64,000 nt of DNA from Pseudoxanthomonas sp. CF125. GTDB lineage: Bacteria; Pseudomonadota; Gammaproteobacteria; Xanthomonadales; Xanthomonadaceae. Position numbers and translations under genes: made by a program. The notes under the pieces are model-generated. The model did not search any database and was not told the DNA's origin. It saw only the letters and a list, made by a program, of their open reading frames with translations. The stretch spans positions 248,001 through 312,000 of the forward strand of contig NZ_FNLD01000001.1 in assembly GCF_900104085.1 (NCBI RefSeq), in the 5' to 3' direction. Below are positions 47,216-57,836 of this stretch, in pieces; the stretch's first letter is position 1; each line of letters opens with the position of its first letter.

Positions 47216-49104
47216 TGAAACCGATCCGTCTGGATGGACAATCCCTGACCCGCGACCAGCTGGTCGAGATCGCCTATGGCGCCAGCATCGGCTTGGATCC
47301 GCAAGCGTTGAAAGCGGTAGCGCGCGCCGCCGATTTCCTCGCCGAACAAGTGCGTCGCGAAGAGCCTATCTACGGCGTCTCCACCGGCTTCGGCAGCAAT
47401 GCCGACAAGCTGTTGGGCGCGCACCCGCTGCGCGATGAGCTGCCGGGCGCGGTGAAGTCCGGCCGCTCGCTGCACGAAGAATTACAGCACAACCTGATCA
47501 TCACCCATGCGGTGTGCGTGGGCGAGCCGATGGCGCCGGAAGTGGTGCGTGCCATGCTGGGCATCCGCATCAATACGTTGCTGCGCGGGCACTCGGGTAT
47601 CCGCGTGCAGACCCTGGAAGCGCTGGCGGCGATGTTCAACGCGGGCATCGTGCCGGTGGTGCCGGAGCTGGGATCGGTGGGCGCCTCGGGCGACCTGGCG
47701 CCGCTTTCGCATCTGGCGTTGGTATTGCTGGGTGGCGGCGAAGCCTTCTTGGAAGGCGAACGCATGCCCGGCGCGCTGGCGCTGCAACGCGCGGGCCTGA
47801 CGCCGGTGAAACTTTCCTACAAGGAAGGCCTGGCGTTGAACAACGGCACCGCGCAGATGCTGGCGATGGGCGTGCTGGCCGTGCACAAGCTGGATGCGTT
47901 GCTGGACACCGCCGATCTTGCCGCGGCGATGACGTTGGACGCCTTCGCCGGCCGTCTGGGCGCCTTCGCCGAGGAAGTGCATGCCTTGCGCCCGCATCCC
48001 GGCCAGGTGCATGTGGCCTCGCGCCTGCGCGACCTGTTGTCCGGCTCCACGCTGGCCGATATTCCTTACCATCTGGTGCCCAAGTTCAAGCAATGGCTGC
48101 CGCACAGCTGGGACACCGACGACTCGCGCGAACTGCGCTTCGATATCGGCTGGGACTGGGTGCCTAGCGACCAGCGCCATGGCCGCGAAAAATTCTACAA
48201 GCGCTTCCGCCCTTTCCGCGGCGGCAAGAAGCACCAGCCGCAGGATAGTTATTCGCTGCGTTGCATCCCGCAGGTGCATGGCGCGGTGCGCGATGCGGTG
48301 GCGCAGGCCAAGCGCGTGCTGGAAATCGAGCTGAACTCGGTCACCGACAATCCGCTGGTGTTCCCGGACAAGGCCGATGCCGCGCACGTGGAGGAACAGG
48401 TTATCTCGGCCGGTCATTTCCATGGTATGCCGCTGGCGCTGGTGATGAGTTACGTGAAGGCTTCGATCCCGGTGCTGGCCTCCATCAGCGAACGTCGGCT
48501 CAACAAGCTAGTCGATCCGGCCACCAACGATGGTTTGCCGGCCTTCCTGATCGGCAACGAAGACGGCACCGAGTCGGGCCACATGATCGTGCAGTACACC
48601 GCCGCGGCCATCGTCAACGACCTGGCCAGCCGCGCGCATCCGGCTTCGGTGTTCTCCATTCCCACTAGCGCCAATGCGGAAGACCACGTGTCGATGGGTG
48701 CCAACGAGGCGCGTCAGGTGCTGGCGATGACCCGCGACCTGGCCAAGGTGCTGGCGTTGGAGCTCTACACAGCAGCGCAGGCTCTGGATCTGCGTCGGGA
48801 CATGATCAATGCAGCGCGCGACCTTGCCGCCCGCGCGGACGCGACGGCCTTCGCAGTCAAGGTGCAGGGCGGCGCGCCCGCGACCCATCCCGCGTTCCTG
48901 GAGGAAGTCGAAGGACTGCGCGCGGAGCTGGCGGAATCGGAGGAGTTCCATCCCGGACACGCGGTAGCTGCGGCGCATGCGGCGCTGCGTGCGGAAATAC
49001 CGTTCCTGGACCGGGATCGCGCGATGGACGGCGAAGTCGCTGCAATGGTGCGGCTGGTCGAATCGGGAAGCCTGCTGGACGCGACACGGCGCGTGCTTTC
49101 CTGA
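47215..49104 (+). CDS. Aromatic amino acid ammonia-lyase (HAL/PAL family), probably histidine-type
   Basis: 629 residues against about 510 for HutH. The MIO cofactor triad Ala-Ser-Gly is in GSVGASGDLAPLSHLAL near 155-171; YGVSTGFGSNAD, DSYSLRCIPQVHGA and SVTDNPLV are also present. The selectivity position reads NLIITHAVCVG, closest to the Ser/Thr-His of histidine lyases rather than the Phe-Leu or Leu-His of phenylalanine or tyrosine forms. About 45 extra residues, rich in Arg, Lys and Trp (HSWDTDDSRELRFDIGW to GGKKHQPQ), sit at 296-341 before DSYSLRC. No hut operon is present. The gene overlaps hisS. Substrate is inferred, not shown. Confidence 0.8.
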   Translation: MKPIRLDGQSLTRDQLVEIAYGASIGLDPQALKAVARAADFLAEQVRREEPIYGVSTGFGSNADKLLGAHPLRDELPGAVKSGRSLHEELQHNLIITHAVCVGEPMAPEVVRAMLGIRINTLLRGHSGIRVQTLEALAAMFNAGIVPVVPELGSVGASGDLAPLSHLALVLLGGGEAFLEGERMPGALALQRAGLTPVKLSYKEGLALNNGTAQMLAMGVLAVHKLDALLDTADLAAAMTLDAFAGRLGAFAEEVHALRPHPGQVHVASRLRDLLSGSTLADIPYHLVPKFKQWLPHSWDTDDSRELRFDIGWDWVPSDQRHGREKFYKRFRPFRGGKKHQPQDSYSLRCIPQVHGAVRDAVAQAKRVLEIELNSVTDNPLVFPDKADAAHVEEQVISAGHFHGMPLALVMSYVKASIPVLASISERRLNKLVDPATNDGLPAFLIGNEDGTESGHMIVQYTAAAIVNDLASRAHPASVFSIPTSANAEDHVSMGANEARQVLAMTRDLAKVLALELYTAAQALDLRRDMINAARDLAARADATAFAVKVQGGAPATHPAFLEEVEGLRAELAESEEFHPGHAVAAAHAALRAEIPFLDRDRAMDGEVAAMVRLVESGSLLDATRRVLS

Positions 49105-49113
49105 CCGGCGTAG

Positions 49114-49536
49114 TCAGAACAATGCGACGATCAAGGCCGCAATGTACAGCGCGGTCGCGGCGAAGATGCCGCTATTGGGCGCGCTGAACCAATAACGCCT
49201 GCCGACCAGGGTGTATCCGATCAACAGCACCAGCCCGGTTCCCAGCAGGAAAGGCGATGCGAACAGCATCGCCTGGTGCGCCAGCGCCAGATAGCCGTAC
49301 AGCAGTCCGTACAGGATCGCGCCCATGCTGTGGCTGGCGTTGAATCCCACCCAGGCGTTCCACATCGTCGTCCGCCGTGTCAGCACCGGATGACCCTGCT
49401 TCATCGCTTCTTCCAGCGCGGGATCGCGCGGATGCAGCTTGCGTCCGCGGAACGTATACAGCAGATGCATCAGGCCCAGGAACAGCAGGATCGCCGCGCT
49501 GATGGCTATCAGCCAGGCGGCGAGGTCGCTGGTCAC
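49114..49536 (-). CDS. Inner-membrane protein of unknown function, four membrane segments
   Basis: 140 residues with hydrophobic stretches at about 5-25, 65-90, 92-112 and 118-140. A basic loop FRGRKLHPRDPALEEAMKQGHPVLTRRTTMWN is split between them, and WNAWVGFNASHSMG is a distinctive motif I recall from uncharacterised membrane proteins. It converges with the lyase gene. No enzyme features. Confidence 0.72.
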   Translation of the reverse strand: MTSDLAAWLIAISAAILLFLGLMHLLYTFRGRKLHPRDPALEEAMKQGHPVLTRRTTMWNAWVGFNASHSMGAILYGLLYGYLALAHQAMLFASPFLLGTGLVLLIGYTLVGRRYWFSAPNSGIFAATALYIAALIVALF

Positions 49537-49566
49537 GCAAGGGTCCGCCGAATCATCGTGCGCGGC

Positions 49567-51381
49567 TCACAGCGTACGCACGCAATCGCGTCCTTCGGCC
49601 TTGGCCGCATACAAGGCCTGGTCGGCCACCTGCAACGCTGATTCGATGCTGTTCTTGGCGGCGATATCGACCGAATGCACGCCGATGCTGGCCGAAACCG
49701 GCACTATCAGATCGCCGCTCACGCAGGGCCGCTGATGCAGGCTCTGGCGCAACTCCTCGGCAACGACGCTGGCTTGCGCAAGGTCCATGCCGGGCAGGGC
49801 GGCGATGAATTCCTCGCCGCCGAAGCGGGCCAGCAGCGCGTTGTAGGGGGCCAGCGCTTCGGCCATGGTGTTGGAGGTGGAGCGCAAACAGTCGTCGCCC
49901 ACCAGGTGTCCGTAGGTGTCGTTGATTTTCTTGAAATGGTCCAGGTCGATCATCAGCAGCGAGATGGGGCGGCGGCTGTTCCTGGCTTCCGACAGCAGGT
50001 GCTCGAAAGCTTCTCGGAAATGCGTGCGGTTGTAGAGCTCGGTAAGGCCGTCGTGGCGGCTGGATTCGCTCAGCCGGTGGTGCGCGTCTTCCAGCTGGCC
50101 CAGTGCGCTGCGCAGTTCCGAGGTGCGCATTTCCACCTTGTGTTCCAACTGGTCGCGCGCTTCGCGCACGATGCGCTCGTTCTCGTTGCGCAAAGCGGCG
50201 TAGCGGTAGCCCAAGGCGACCGACAGCAGCAGCATCTCCAGCGCAGAACCGATCTGCACGCCGTACTCGGTGACGAAGTTCTTGGGCAGCAGATCGAAGG
50301 CGATGGCCGAGAACATGCCGGTGCCGAGCAGGAATAAAAACCACGCCAGCAGGAAAAGCTTTGCCGGCTTGTAGCCGCGGCGCAGCACCACCACCGTTTC
50401 CACCAGGATCCAGCAGATGCTGGGGAATACCGCGGCCGAAGCCAGCGGAACCACGGTGCGGTAGGGCAGCTGCGTGGCGGCGATGCCCAGCAGGACGAAG
50501 AATACGATGATCCCCAGCGCCACCCGGTCGCCGAACCGCCAGCGCTGTTTGAGTTCCAGGAATATCCGCGCGAACTGCTGCATGCCGATCAACGCCAGGC
50601 AGATGGACAGCGGCACCATGTGGTCGGCCAGCCACGCCGACCGGGGCCACAGGTATTCGAAACCCAGCCCGTTCAAGGTGAACAGCACCAGGCCGAAGGC
50701 GGTGATATGGAACAGGTACCAGAAATAACTGGCGTCGCGCAGGGTCAGCCACAGCACCAGGTTGTAGGTGAACAGCGCCAGCAGGATGCCGTAGTACAGG
50801 CCGATGGCGAACTGCGCATCGCGCGACTGTTCGATGAAGGCATCGGGCGCGTAAAGCGTCAGCGGCACCTGCATCGAGCTTTCGCTTTGTACGCGCACCA
50901 ACAGGTCCACCGACTGGCCCGGCGGCAGGTTCAGCCAGAAGTTCGGTTGCCGGTAGCGGATGTTGCGCTGGTCGAAGGGCAGGTGGTCGCCTCCGGCGCT
51001 ATGCACCACGCGGCCATCGCCGTATTTCGCGTAGACGTCGATGCGGTCGCTCAGCGCGTATTCCTGCACCAGCAACCATTTGTCCTCGGGATTGTCCCGG
51101 TTGGCGACTACGGCATGGAACCAGTACGCGCCATCCTGGAAACCGAAGGTGGTGCCGTCGCCGCCGGGCAGGGGCTTGAACGCGCCTTGCTGAAGGTGGC
51201 CGTTGGCGGCGACCAGATCGTCGCCGCCTTTTTCGTCATGGTAGAAGCTGGTGTACGGCGCCAGCGACAGCTGGGAGGAATCGGTGGTGATTTCCAGTGC
51301 CGTTCGCGCGAACGCGTCCGCGGCTGTCATAGCCATGAGCACCAAAAAGACCCGAATCAATCGGCTCCGCCAATACCGCAT
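49567..51381 (-). CDS. Diguanylate cyclase with 7TMR-DISM sensor region
   Basis: 604 residues from the ATG at 51381 (GGGAG eight bases ahead). Signal peptide, then a periplasmic 7TMR-DISM extracellular domain (about 35-190), seven membrane segments (about 200-400), a coiled-coil linker (RIVREARDQLEHKVEMRTSELRSALGQL) and a C-terminal GGDEF domain with the active-site motif RFGGEEFIAAL. The upstream metal Asp is in LLMIDLDHFKKIND. The allosteric I-site RxxD is not evident. It should make c-di-GMP in response to a periplasmic ligand, possibly a carbohydrate. It diverges from the his operon. Confidence 0.9.
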   Translation of the reverse strand: MRYWRSRLIRVFLVLMAMTAADAFARTALEITTDSSQLSLAPYTSFYHDEKGGDDLVAANGHLQQGAFKPLPGGDGTTFGFQDGAYWFHAVVANRDNPEDKWLLVQEYALSDRIDVYAKYGDGRVVHSAGGDHLPFDQRNIRYRQPNFWLNLPPGQSVDLLVRVQSESSMQVPLTLYAPDAFIEQSRDAQFAIGLYYGILLALFTYNLVLWLTLRDASYFWYLFHITAFGLVLFTLNGLGFEYLWPRSAWLADHMVPLSICLALIGMQQFARIFLELKQRWRFGDRVALGIIVFFVLLGIAATQLPYRTVVPLASAAVFPSICWILVETVVVLRRGYKPAKLFLLAWFLFLLGTGMFSAIAFDLLPKNFVTEYGVQIGSALEMLLLSVALGYRYAALRNENERIVREARDQLEHKVEMRTSELRSALGQLEDAHHRLSESSRHDGLTELYNRTHFREAFEHLLSEARNSRRPISLLMIDLDHFKKINDTYGHLVGDDCLRSTSNTMAEALAPYNALLARFGGEEFIAALPGMDLAQASVVAEELRQSLHQRPCVSGDLIVPVSASIGVHSVDIAAKNSIESALQVADQALYAAKAEGRDCVRTL

Positions 51382-51549
51382 CCTGCCCGCTCCCATGCGC
51401 GTTTCCGCGTGACTGGCTCCCCATGAGAGCCGCTCCGGAAGTCTACTCCCGCCGGATCGCGCCACTCGTGGATTCCTTCTCATTTTCCGTTTCATCACTT
51501 CAACGCAATAAGCGGGTTGCCGGGGCCAGGGATCGCCCAGCCTGCAGGA

Positions 51550-51600
51550 TTGACGGGTCCTCCGGCCATGGGTTAATGTAATAGCACATTAATACATTAA
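51550..51600 (+). promoter_or_regulatory. his operon promoter with candidate HisR operator
   Basis: A -35 TTGACG (51550-51555), 17-18 bases, then a weak -10 around TTAATGT. Over and past the -10 lies a perfect inverted repeat TTAATGTA (51573-51580) and TACATTAA (51593-51600); an extra internal ACATTAAT at 51587 is related. It is AT-rich in a GC-rich genome and 14 bases before the hisR start. The layout fits repression by the TrpR-like protein it precedes. Confidence 0.6.
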
Positions 51601-51613
51601 TACGAACGCGCCC

Positions 51614-51940
51614 ATGAAACGCCGTCCCGCCGCCAACGAGCAAGCCGCCTCCGCTTCGCTGCAGGCCCTGTCCCGAGCTCTGGCCGGCCTGGCCAAGGCG
51701 GAAGACGTGAGGGCTTTCCTGCAGGATCTGTGCACCCCCGCCGAACTCGAGGCCATGGCCGATCGCTGGCGCGTGGTGCCTTTGCTGCTCAAAGGCGTGC
51801 CTTACCGCGAAATCCACGACCTGACCGAAGTAAGCGTCACCACCATCGGGCGGGTCGCCCGCACGCTGGAAGGCGGTACCGGCGGTTACGCCTCCGCCTT
51901 GCGACGCCAGCAGTCCCGTTCCTCCGCCGCTTCCCAGTGA
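51614..51940 (+). CDS. hisR: TrpR-like repressor of the his operon (HisR)
   Basis: 108 residues in the TrpR/YerC family: [24 protein letters not shown] is the family's helical core, and [24 protein letters not shown] the helix-turn-helix. A basic Arg-rich start and an Arg/Ser-rich tail flank it. It stands first in the his operon, ten bases ahead of hisG, and is the expected histidine-responsive repressor; comparative work has predicted such a HisR in Xanthomonadales. Autoregulation through the upstream inverted repeat is inferred. Confidence 0.87.
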   Translation: MKRRPAANEQAASASLQALSRALAGLAKAEDVRAFLQDLCTPAELEAMADRWRVVPLLLKGVPYREIHDLTEVSVTTIGRVARTLEGGTGGYASALRRQQSRSSAASQ

Positions 51941-51950
51941 GTCGCCCTAT

Positions 51951-52865
51951 ATGAGTTCCATAGCCGCCAGCGCGACGCGCGATCGCCTGCGCATCGCCAT
52001 CCAAAAGAGCGGACGTCTGGCCGAGCCGGCGCGCGCGCTGCTGTCGGCCTGCGGCCTGAGTTGGCGCGAAAGTCGCGACAAGCTGTTCTGCTATGGCGAA
52101 TCGCTGCCGGTGGATCTGCTGCTGGTGCGCGACGACGACATTCCGGGCCTGATCGCCGACGGGGTCTGCGATTTCGGCGTGGTGGGGCGCAACGAACTGA
52201 ACGAGCAGGCCGCGGCCCGTGCGCGCTTCGGCCTGGCCGACGCCTACAGGGAAATGCACGCGCTGGGTTTCGGCGGCTGCCGCCTGATGCTCGCCATTCC
52301 CGACACCTGGGACTGGCAAGGTCCCGCGCAGTTGGAGGGCATGCGCATCGCCACCAGTTATCCGGCGATTCTGGGCGATTGGCTGGAGAAGCAGGGCGTG
52401 CGCGCCAGTGTGGTCGAGCTGTCCGGTTCGGTGGAGATCGCACCAAAGCTGGGTACGGCCGACTTGATCTGCGATCTGGTTTCCAGCGGCGCCACCTTGC
52501 TGGCCAACCAGCTCAAGCCGGTCGAGACCTTGCTGGAAAGCGAGGCGGTGCTGGCGGGGCCGGCGCGCGAGCTGGAAGACCAGCGCGCCGATCTGGCCGC
52601 GATGCTGCTGCGCCGGATGGAAGGCGTGCTCAAGCTCAAGGACAGCAAGTTGCTGATGTTCCGTGCCGAACGCGCCACCGTGCCCGCACTGCTGCGTCTG
52701 CTGCCCGATGCCGACCCGCCTACTTATCTGCAGGCCGACGCCGGTGGGCCGCTCTCCCTGCAGACCATGTGCCATGGGCTGGTGACGTGGCAGCGGTTGG
52801 AGGAGCTGGAGCGCGCGGGCGCGCAGGGTCTGATGGTGCTCGCCGTGGAGAGATCGCTGGCATGA
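51951..52865 (+). CDS. hisG: ATP phosphoribosyltransferase (long form)
   Basis: First and committed step of histidine synthesis: ATP plus PRPP to phosphoribosyl-ATP. 304 residues, the long form with a C-terminal ACT-like regulatory domain, so HisZ is not needed. Features: [12 protein letters not shown] at the start, [58 protein letters not shown]. The regulatory domain should bind histidine for feedback inhibition. ATGA overlap with hisD. Confidence 0.95.
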   Translation: MSSIAASATRDRLRIAIQKSGRLAEPARALLSACGLSWRESRDKLFCYGESLPVDLLLVRDDDIPGLIADGVCDFGVVGRNELNEQAAARARFGLADAYREMHALGFGGCRLMLAIPDTWDWQGPAQLEGMRIATSYPAILGDWLEKQGVRASVVELSGSVEIAPKLGTADLICDLVSSGATLLANQLKPVETLLESEAVLAGPARELEDQRADLAAMLLRRMEGVLKLKDSKLLMFRAERATVPALLRLLPDADPPTYLQADAGGPLSLQTMCHGLVTWQRLEELERAGAQGLMVLAVERSLA

Positions 52866-54190
52866 GCGCGCCTACTATCAACGCGTCGGTGGTGAACAGG
52901 CTCGAGTGGCCTTCGCTGGACCCGCAATCGCGCCGTGCCGCGCTGTTGCGGCCGGTACAGCAGGTATCAGCGGCTACGCGCGATGCGGTCGCTGGATTGC
53001 TGTCGGACGTGCGCGAACGCGGCGATGCGGCGCTGCGGGAAATAACCGCGCGATTCGACAAGGTCGCGCTGGAAAGTTTCGAGGTGGACGAAGAAGAGTT
53101 CGCAGCCGCCGAAGCCGCAGTGCCCGCGCAACTGAAGTCCGCGATGCGGGAAGCCGCCGAGCGCATCGAAGCCTTCCACCGCGCAGGCATGGCCCAGCCG
53201 TATGCGGTCGAAACCGCGCCGGGCGTGGTCTGCGAGCGCATCGTGCGGCCGGTACGGCGCGTAGGTCTTTACGTGCCCGCGGGAAGCGCGCCGCTGCCTT
53301 CCACCGCGCTCATGCTCGGAGTTCCTGCGCGGTTGGCTGGCTGTGGCGAAGTAGTGCTGTGCACCCCCCCACGCGCCGATGGCAGCGCCGATCCGGCCGT
53401 GCTGGTCGCGGCGCGGCTGACCGGCGTGTCGTGCGTACTCAAGCTCGGTGGCGCCCAGGCGATCGCGGCGATGGCGTTCGGCACCGGAACGATCGGCAAG
53501 TGCGACAAGATATTCGGCCCCGGCAACAGCTACGTGACCGAAGCCAAGCAGCAGGTCGCCCGCAGCGGCGCGGTGGCCATCGACATGCCAGCCGGGCCGT
53601 CGGAGGTGCTGGTGATCGCCGACGCGGGCGCCAATCCGGCCTTCGTGGCGGCGGACTTGCTGTCGCAGGCCGAGCACGGCCCGGATTCGCAGGTATTGCT
53701 GCTGTCCGACGATGCCCGGCTGCTGTCGGCCGTCGAACTGGAATTGGAATCGCAGCTCGCCATGCTGCCGCGTGCGGCGATCGCGCGCGATGCGTTGGCG
53801 GCCTCGCGCTTGATCAAGGTGGAATCGCTGGAACAGGCTTTCGCCATCAGCAACGAATACGCTCCGGAACACCTGATCCTCGCATTGCGCGAACCACGGG
53901 CATGGCTGGAAAAAGTGGAAGCCGCCGGTTCGGTTTTCCTGGGCGACTTCACTCCGGAGGCGTTGGGCGACTACTGCAGCGGCACCAACCACGTGCTGCC
54001 CACCAGCGGCGCGGCCGCCGCCTACAGCGGGGTCAGCGTCTCCAGCTTCCAGAATTTCGTCAGCGTGCAGTCGGCCAGCCGCGTGGGCATCGCCGGCATC
54101 GGCGCTTGCGCGGTGACCCTGGCCAGGGCCGAAGGCCTGGATGCGCACGCCAATGCCGTAGTGCTGCGGATGCGGGAGGCGGCGGCATGA
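52862..54190 (+). CDS. hisD: Histidinol dehydrogenase
   Basis: Last two steps of the pathway, histidinol to histidine with NAD+. 442 residues. ATG at 52862 overlaps the hisG stop; the longer open frame upstream is a shadow. Motifs: [62 protein letters not shown] with the zinc-site residues, EYAPEHLIL and [12 protein letters not shown]. Confidence 0.95.
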   Translation: MSAPTINASVVNRLEWPSLDPQSRRAALLRPVQQVSAATRDAVAGLLSDVRERGDAALREITARFDKVALESFEVDEEEFAAAEAAVPAQLKSAMREAAERIEAFHRAGMAQPYAVETAPGVVCERIVRPVRRVGLYVPAGSAPLPSTALMLGVPARLAGCGEVVLCTPPRADGSADPAVLVAARLTGVSCVLKLGGAQAIAAMAFGTGTIGKCDKIFGPGNSYVTEAKQQVARSGAVAIDMPAGPSEVLVIADAGANPAFVAADLLSQAEHGPDSQVLLLSDDARLLSAVELELESQLAMLPRAAIARDALAASRLIKVESLEQAFAISNEYAPEHLILALREPRAWLEKVEAAGSVFLGDFTPEALGDYCSGTNHVLPTSGAAAAYSGVSVSSFQNFVSVQSASRVGIAGIGACAVTLARAEGLDAHANAVVLRMREAAA

Positions 54191-55269
54191 GCGGACTGTT
54201 GGAGCTGGTGCGCGAGGACCTTCGCGATTTCGCGGGCTACAAATCCGCACGCAGCGAGTCGCTGCAAGGCGATGTCTGGTTGAACGCGAATGAGTCGGCC
54301 TGGGCCAATCCCGCCGATGCGAAGGCCACCAGCAGGCGCTATCCCGATCCACAGCCGGCCGCGTTGCGCAGCGCTCTGGCCGGCCTGTACGCCTGCGAGG
54401 AATCGCAGTTGCTGATCGGGCGGGGCAGCGACGAGGCCATCGATCTGCTGGTGCGCGCACTGTGCAATCCGGGCCGCGACGCAGTGATCGTCACCCCGCC
54501 GGTATTCGGCATGTATGCGGTCTGCGCGCGTTTGCAGAATGCACCCGTCATCGAGGTTCCCTTGCGCGACGGGGCCGATGGCTTCGTGGCCGATCTCGAC
54601 GCCATCGCGGTGATGGCAGTGGAGAGCAACGCAAAACTGGTGTTCCTATGCTCGCCTTCCAACCCGGCGGGTTCCGCTATTCCCCTGGCGGAGATCGAAC
54701 GGCTGGCCAAGCGCATCGAGGGAAACGCGCTGTTGGTCGTGGACGAGGCTTACGGCGAGTTCTCCGACCTTCCCTCGGCAGCCACTTTGCAAGCGCGCCA
54801 GCAGAACATCGCGGTGCTGCGGACGCTCTCCAAGGCGCATGCGCTGGCGGCAGTGCGCATCGGCGTGGTGATCGCCGATGCGGCACTGATCGAGGTGCTG
54901 CGCCGTTGCCAGACGCCGTATCCGATTCCCACGCCGTGTGCGGAGCTGGCGCTTGCCGGGCTGTCGCCAGCAGCGCTCGCCGAAACGGAAAAGCGCGTTG
55001 CGTTGATCCGTTCGGAACGTGCCCGCCTGCAAGCGGCACTTGCCGGCCTGCCGGAAGTGAGGCGTGTCTATCCTTCGCAAGGCAACTACGTGCTGGCGCG
55101 TTTCCGCGATGCCGAATCCGCTTTCCGTTCGCTGCTGGCGGCTGGCGTCGTGGTGCGCGACCAGCGCGCCGCCCCGCAATTGGGCGACGCGTTGCGCATC
55201 ACGGTTGGATCGCCGGAACAGAACGACAGGGTGATTTTGGCATTGCGAAAGATCGAGATTGCGGCATGA
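54187..55269 (+). CDS. hisC: Histidinol-phosphate aminotransferase
   Basis: PLP-dependent transamination of imidazole acetol phosphate with glutamate. 360 residues from the ATG at 54187, which overlaps the hisD stop; the upstream open frame is a shadow of hisD. It reads [48 protein letters not shown] and the PLP-binding Lys in [17 protein letters not shown] repeat of 106 bases separates it from hisB. Confidence 0.94.
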   Translation: MSGLLELVREDLRDFAGYKSARSESLQGDVWLNANESAWANPADAKATSRRYPDPQPAALRSALAGLYACEESQLLIGRGSDEAIDLLVRALCNPGRDAVIVTPPVFGMYAVCARLQNAPVIEVPLRDGADGFVADLDAIAVMAVESNAKLVFLCSPSNPAGSAIPLAEIERLAKRIEGNALLVVDEAYGEFSDLPSAATLQARQQNIAVLRTLSKAHALAAVRIGVVIADAALIEVLRRCQTPYPIPTPCAELALAGLSPAALAETEKRVALIRSERARLQAALAGLPEVRRVYPSQGNYVLARFRDAESAFRSLLAAGVVVRDQRAAPQLGDALRITVGSPEQNDRVILALRKIEIAA

Positions 55270-55299
55270 ATACATCTTCGTTTACAAGAAAAAGCAAAA

Positions 55300-55405
55300 G
55301 CAAATCCCCCTCAATCCCCCTTTTTCAAAGGGGGAGGTCCTTGCGTCCCTTTGCAATGAGTGGCTTGTTCTCCCCCTTTGAAAAAGGGGGGCAGGGGGGA
55401 TTTGC
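55300..55405. repeat. Palindromic repeat inside the his operon, between hisC and hisB
   Basis: GCAAATCCCCCTCAATCCCC (55300-) pairs with GGGGGGCAGGGGGGATTTGC (to 55405), and CCCCCTTTTTCAAAGGGGGA with its partner near 55371-55390. The arms are long and run with C and G tracts. It could halt or protect the mRNA and split the operon's expression. Confidence 0.82.
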
Positions 55406-55429
55406 TCTTTGCGGTAACGGTGAGGCCCC

Positions 55430-56503
55430 ATGACCCCCATCCTCTTCATCGACCGCGACGGGACCCTGATCGAAGAGCCTTCCGACTTCCAGATCGACGC
55501 CTACGAAAAAATCCGTTTCGTGAAGGACGTGGTGCCTGCGCTACTGAAGCTGCGCGATGCCGGCTACCAGTTCGTAATTGTCACCAACCAGGATGGCCTG
55601 GGAACCGAGGCGTATCCGCAAGCGTCATTCGACGGCCCCAACGATCTGATGCTGCAGATATTCGAGAGCCAGGGCATCGTGTTCCGCGAAGTGCTGATCG
55701 ACTGCAGCTGGCCCCAGGACAATGCGCCGACCCGCAAGCCCGGCATCGGGCTGGTGTTGCCCTACTTGCAGGACCGCAGCATCGACTGGGCGCGTTCGGC
55801 TATGGTCGGCGACCGCGCCACCGACATCGCGTTCGCCGAGAACCTGCGCATCCGCGGCTTTCGGTTGCGGACCGCGCAGTTCGGCGGCGAGTGGGATTGG
55901 CCCGGCATCGCCCACGAACTGGCGGACGCACCGCGTCGCGCCTCCGTGCAGCGCGATACCAAGGAAACGAAGATTCGGGTGGAAGTGGATCTGGATCGCG
56001 TCGCCGAACCGGCAATTGCGACAGGTCTGCCGTTCTTCGACCACATGCTCGAACAGATCGGCAAGCATGGCGGCTTCGCGTTGAAAGTGAAGACCGAAGG
56101 CGACCTGCACATCGACGAACACCACACGGTGGAAGACACCGGCCTGGCGCTGGGCCAGGCTTTGAAGGAAGCCCTGGGCGACAAGCGCGGCATCGGCCGC
56201 TACGGTTTCACCCTGCCGATGGACGAGACCCTTGCCAGCGCCGCGCTGGATTTCAGCGGCCGGCCGTACTTCGTGTTCTCCGGCGAGTTCAAACGCGAGC
56301 GCGTCGGCGATCTGCCCACCGAGCTGGTGCCGCATTTCTTCCGCTCCGTCTGCGACGCCTCCGGCCTGAATCTCAATTTGCAGGTAAACGGAGAGAACGA
56401 TCACCACAAGGTCGAAGCCTGCTTCAAGTCCTTCGCCCGCGCGCTGCGTCAGGCGATCCGGCGCGAAGGCGTCGAATTGCCCAGCACCAAGGGCGCGCTC
56501 TGA
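55430..56503 (+). CDS. hisB: Bifunctional histidinol-phosphatase / imidazoleglycerol-phosphate dehydratase
   Basis: 357 residues, two domains. Residues 1-165 are a HAD phosphatase (LFIDRDGTL with Asp8 and Asp10, [26 protein letters not shown]). Residues 185-357 are the dehydratase with the metal-binding motifs [23 protein letters not shown] and a late ENDHHKVEA. The fused form is the gammaproteobacterial type. Confidence 0.95.
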   Translation: MTPILFIDRDGTLIEEPSDFQIDAYEKIRFVKDVVPALLKLRDAGYQFVIVTNQDGLGTEAYPQASFDGPNDLMLQIFESQGIVFREVLIDCSWPQDNAPTRKPGIGLVLPYLQDRSIDWARSAMVGDRATDIAFAENLRIRGFRLRTAQFGGEWDWPGIAHELADAPRRASVQRDTKETKIRVEVDLDRVAEPAIATGLPFFDHMLEQIGKHGGFALKVKTEGDLHIDEHHTVEDTGLALGQALKEALGDKRGIGRYGFTLPMDETLASAALDFSGRPYFVFSGEFKRERVGDLPTELVPHFFRSVCDASGLNLNLQVNGENDHHKVEACFKSFARALRQAIRREGVELPSTKGAL

Positions 56504-57102
56504 TGCGGGTGGCGCTGGTCGATGCCGGTGGGGCGAATATCGGTTCGGTGCTGTTCGCCCTGCAGCGCCTTGGCGTGGAAGCGACGCTGACCGGCGATGC
56601 CCAGCTTATCCGTGAGGCGGATCGCGTGATCCTGCCCGGCGTCAGCACCGCGGCGATGGTGATGGGCCGGCTGCGCGAACTCGACCTGGTGGAAACCTTG
56701 CGTACGCTGGAGCGGCCGCTGCTGGGCGTTTGCGTGGGCATGCAGTTGCTGTACGAACGCTCGGAAGAAGGCGATGTGGAATGCCTGGGGCTGATTCCCG
56801 GTAAGGTCATGAAGCTGCCGGCAAGCAGCGCGATCCGCGTCCCGCACATGGGCTGGAACACCCTGCAGCCGCTGCGCGCCAGCGCGTTGAGCGAGGGAAT
56901 CGAAGCGGGCGACCGCGCCTATTTCGTGCACAGCTATGCGGCGCCGGTGACTGCGGACTGCGTGCTTTCCAGCGACCACGGCCTCGCTTTCGCCGCGGTG
57001 GTGCAGCGTGGCCGCGTCGCCGGCGCACAGTTTCACCCGGAGCGGTCGGCCAAGGTCGGTGCGCGGCTGCTGCGGAATTTCCTTGAGCGGGGGGTGGCAT
57101 GA
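56503..57102 (+). CDS. hisH: Imidazole glycerol phosphate synthase, glutaminase subunit
   Basis: Provides ammonia to HisF. 199 residues. Class I glutamine amidotransferase: nucleophile Cys77 in [11 protein letters not shown], His and Glu in QFHPERS near 182-186, and VPHMGWN. ATG overlaps the hisB stop (TGATG). The upstream open frame is a shadow of hisB. Confidence 0.95.
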   Translation: MRVALVDAGGANIGSVLFALQRLGVEATLTGDAQLIREADRVILPGVSTAAMVMGRLRELDLVETLRTLERPLLGVCVGMQLLYERSEEGDVECLGLIPGKVMKLPASSAIRVPHMGWNTLQPLRASALSEGIEAGDRAYFVHSYAAPVTADCVLSSDHGLAFAAVVQRGRVAGAQFHPERSAKVGARLLRNFLERGVA

Positions 57103-57836
57103 ACGGATTCACTGTCTACCCGGCCATCGATGTGCGCGAAGGCCGCGTGGTGCGGTTGCAGCAGGGCGACTACGCGCGGGAAACCACTTACGGACACGAC
57201 CCGCTGCATACGGCGGTCCGCTATGCCGCGCAAGGTGCGCAGTGGTTGCACCTGGTCGACTTGGATGCCGCCAAGGCCGGAGGCTACACGCTTTCGCCGC
57301 TTCTGCGGGAGATCTGCGCTTTCACGGGTTTGAAGGTGCAAACCGGTGGCGGCGTGCGTTCGCGCGACGACGTGTTCCGCATACTAGCGGCGGGCGCGTC
57401 GCGCGTGGTGGTGGGGTCGCTGGCGGTGCAGCAGCCGGAGCAGGTGCTGGAATGGGTCGCCGAATTCGGCGTCGAGCGGATCACCGTGGCGCTCGACGCG
57501 CGCCAAGACGAACAAAGCGTGTGGCGGCTGCCGGTCCATGGCTGGACCGAAACCGCGGCCTCCACTCTGGATCAGCTTGCGGTGCGCTTCGCCAACGGCG
57601 GCCTCAAGCACCTGTTGAGCACGGACATCGCCCGCGACGGCATGTTGTCCGGACCCAACGCAGTGCTTTATGCGCATCTTCAGGCAATCGCGCCTTCGCT
57701 GCGGGTGCAAGCCTCAGGAGGCGTTCGCGAAGTCGCCGACGTCGCGGCGGCGAAGAACCAGGGTTGCGCGGGCATCGTGCTGGGGCGCTCCTTGCTGGAA
57801 GGCAAGCTCGATCTGGCCGAGGCGCTGGCATGCTGA
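57099..57836 (+). CDS. hisA: ProFAR isomerase
   Basis: (Beta-alpha)8 isomerase acting on ProFAR to PRFAR. 245 residues. [14 protein letters not shown] with the N-terminal catalytic Asp, [21 protein letters not shown] region with the second Asp, and [10 protein letters not shown]. Overlaps hisH by four bases. Confidence 0.95.
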   Translation: MNGFTVYPAIDVREGRVVRLQQGDYARETTYGHDPLHTAVRYAAQGAQWLHLVDLDAAKAGGYTLSPLLREICAFTGLKVQTGGGVRSRDDVFRILAAGASRVVVGSLAVQQPEQVLEWVAEFGVERITVALDARQDEQSVWRLPVHGWTETAASTLDQLAVRFANGGLKHLLSTDIARDGMLSGPNAVLYAHLQAIAPSLRVQASGGVREVADVAAAKNQGCAGIVLGRSLLEGKLDLAEALAC

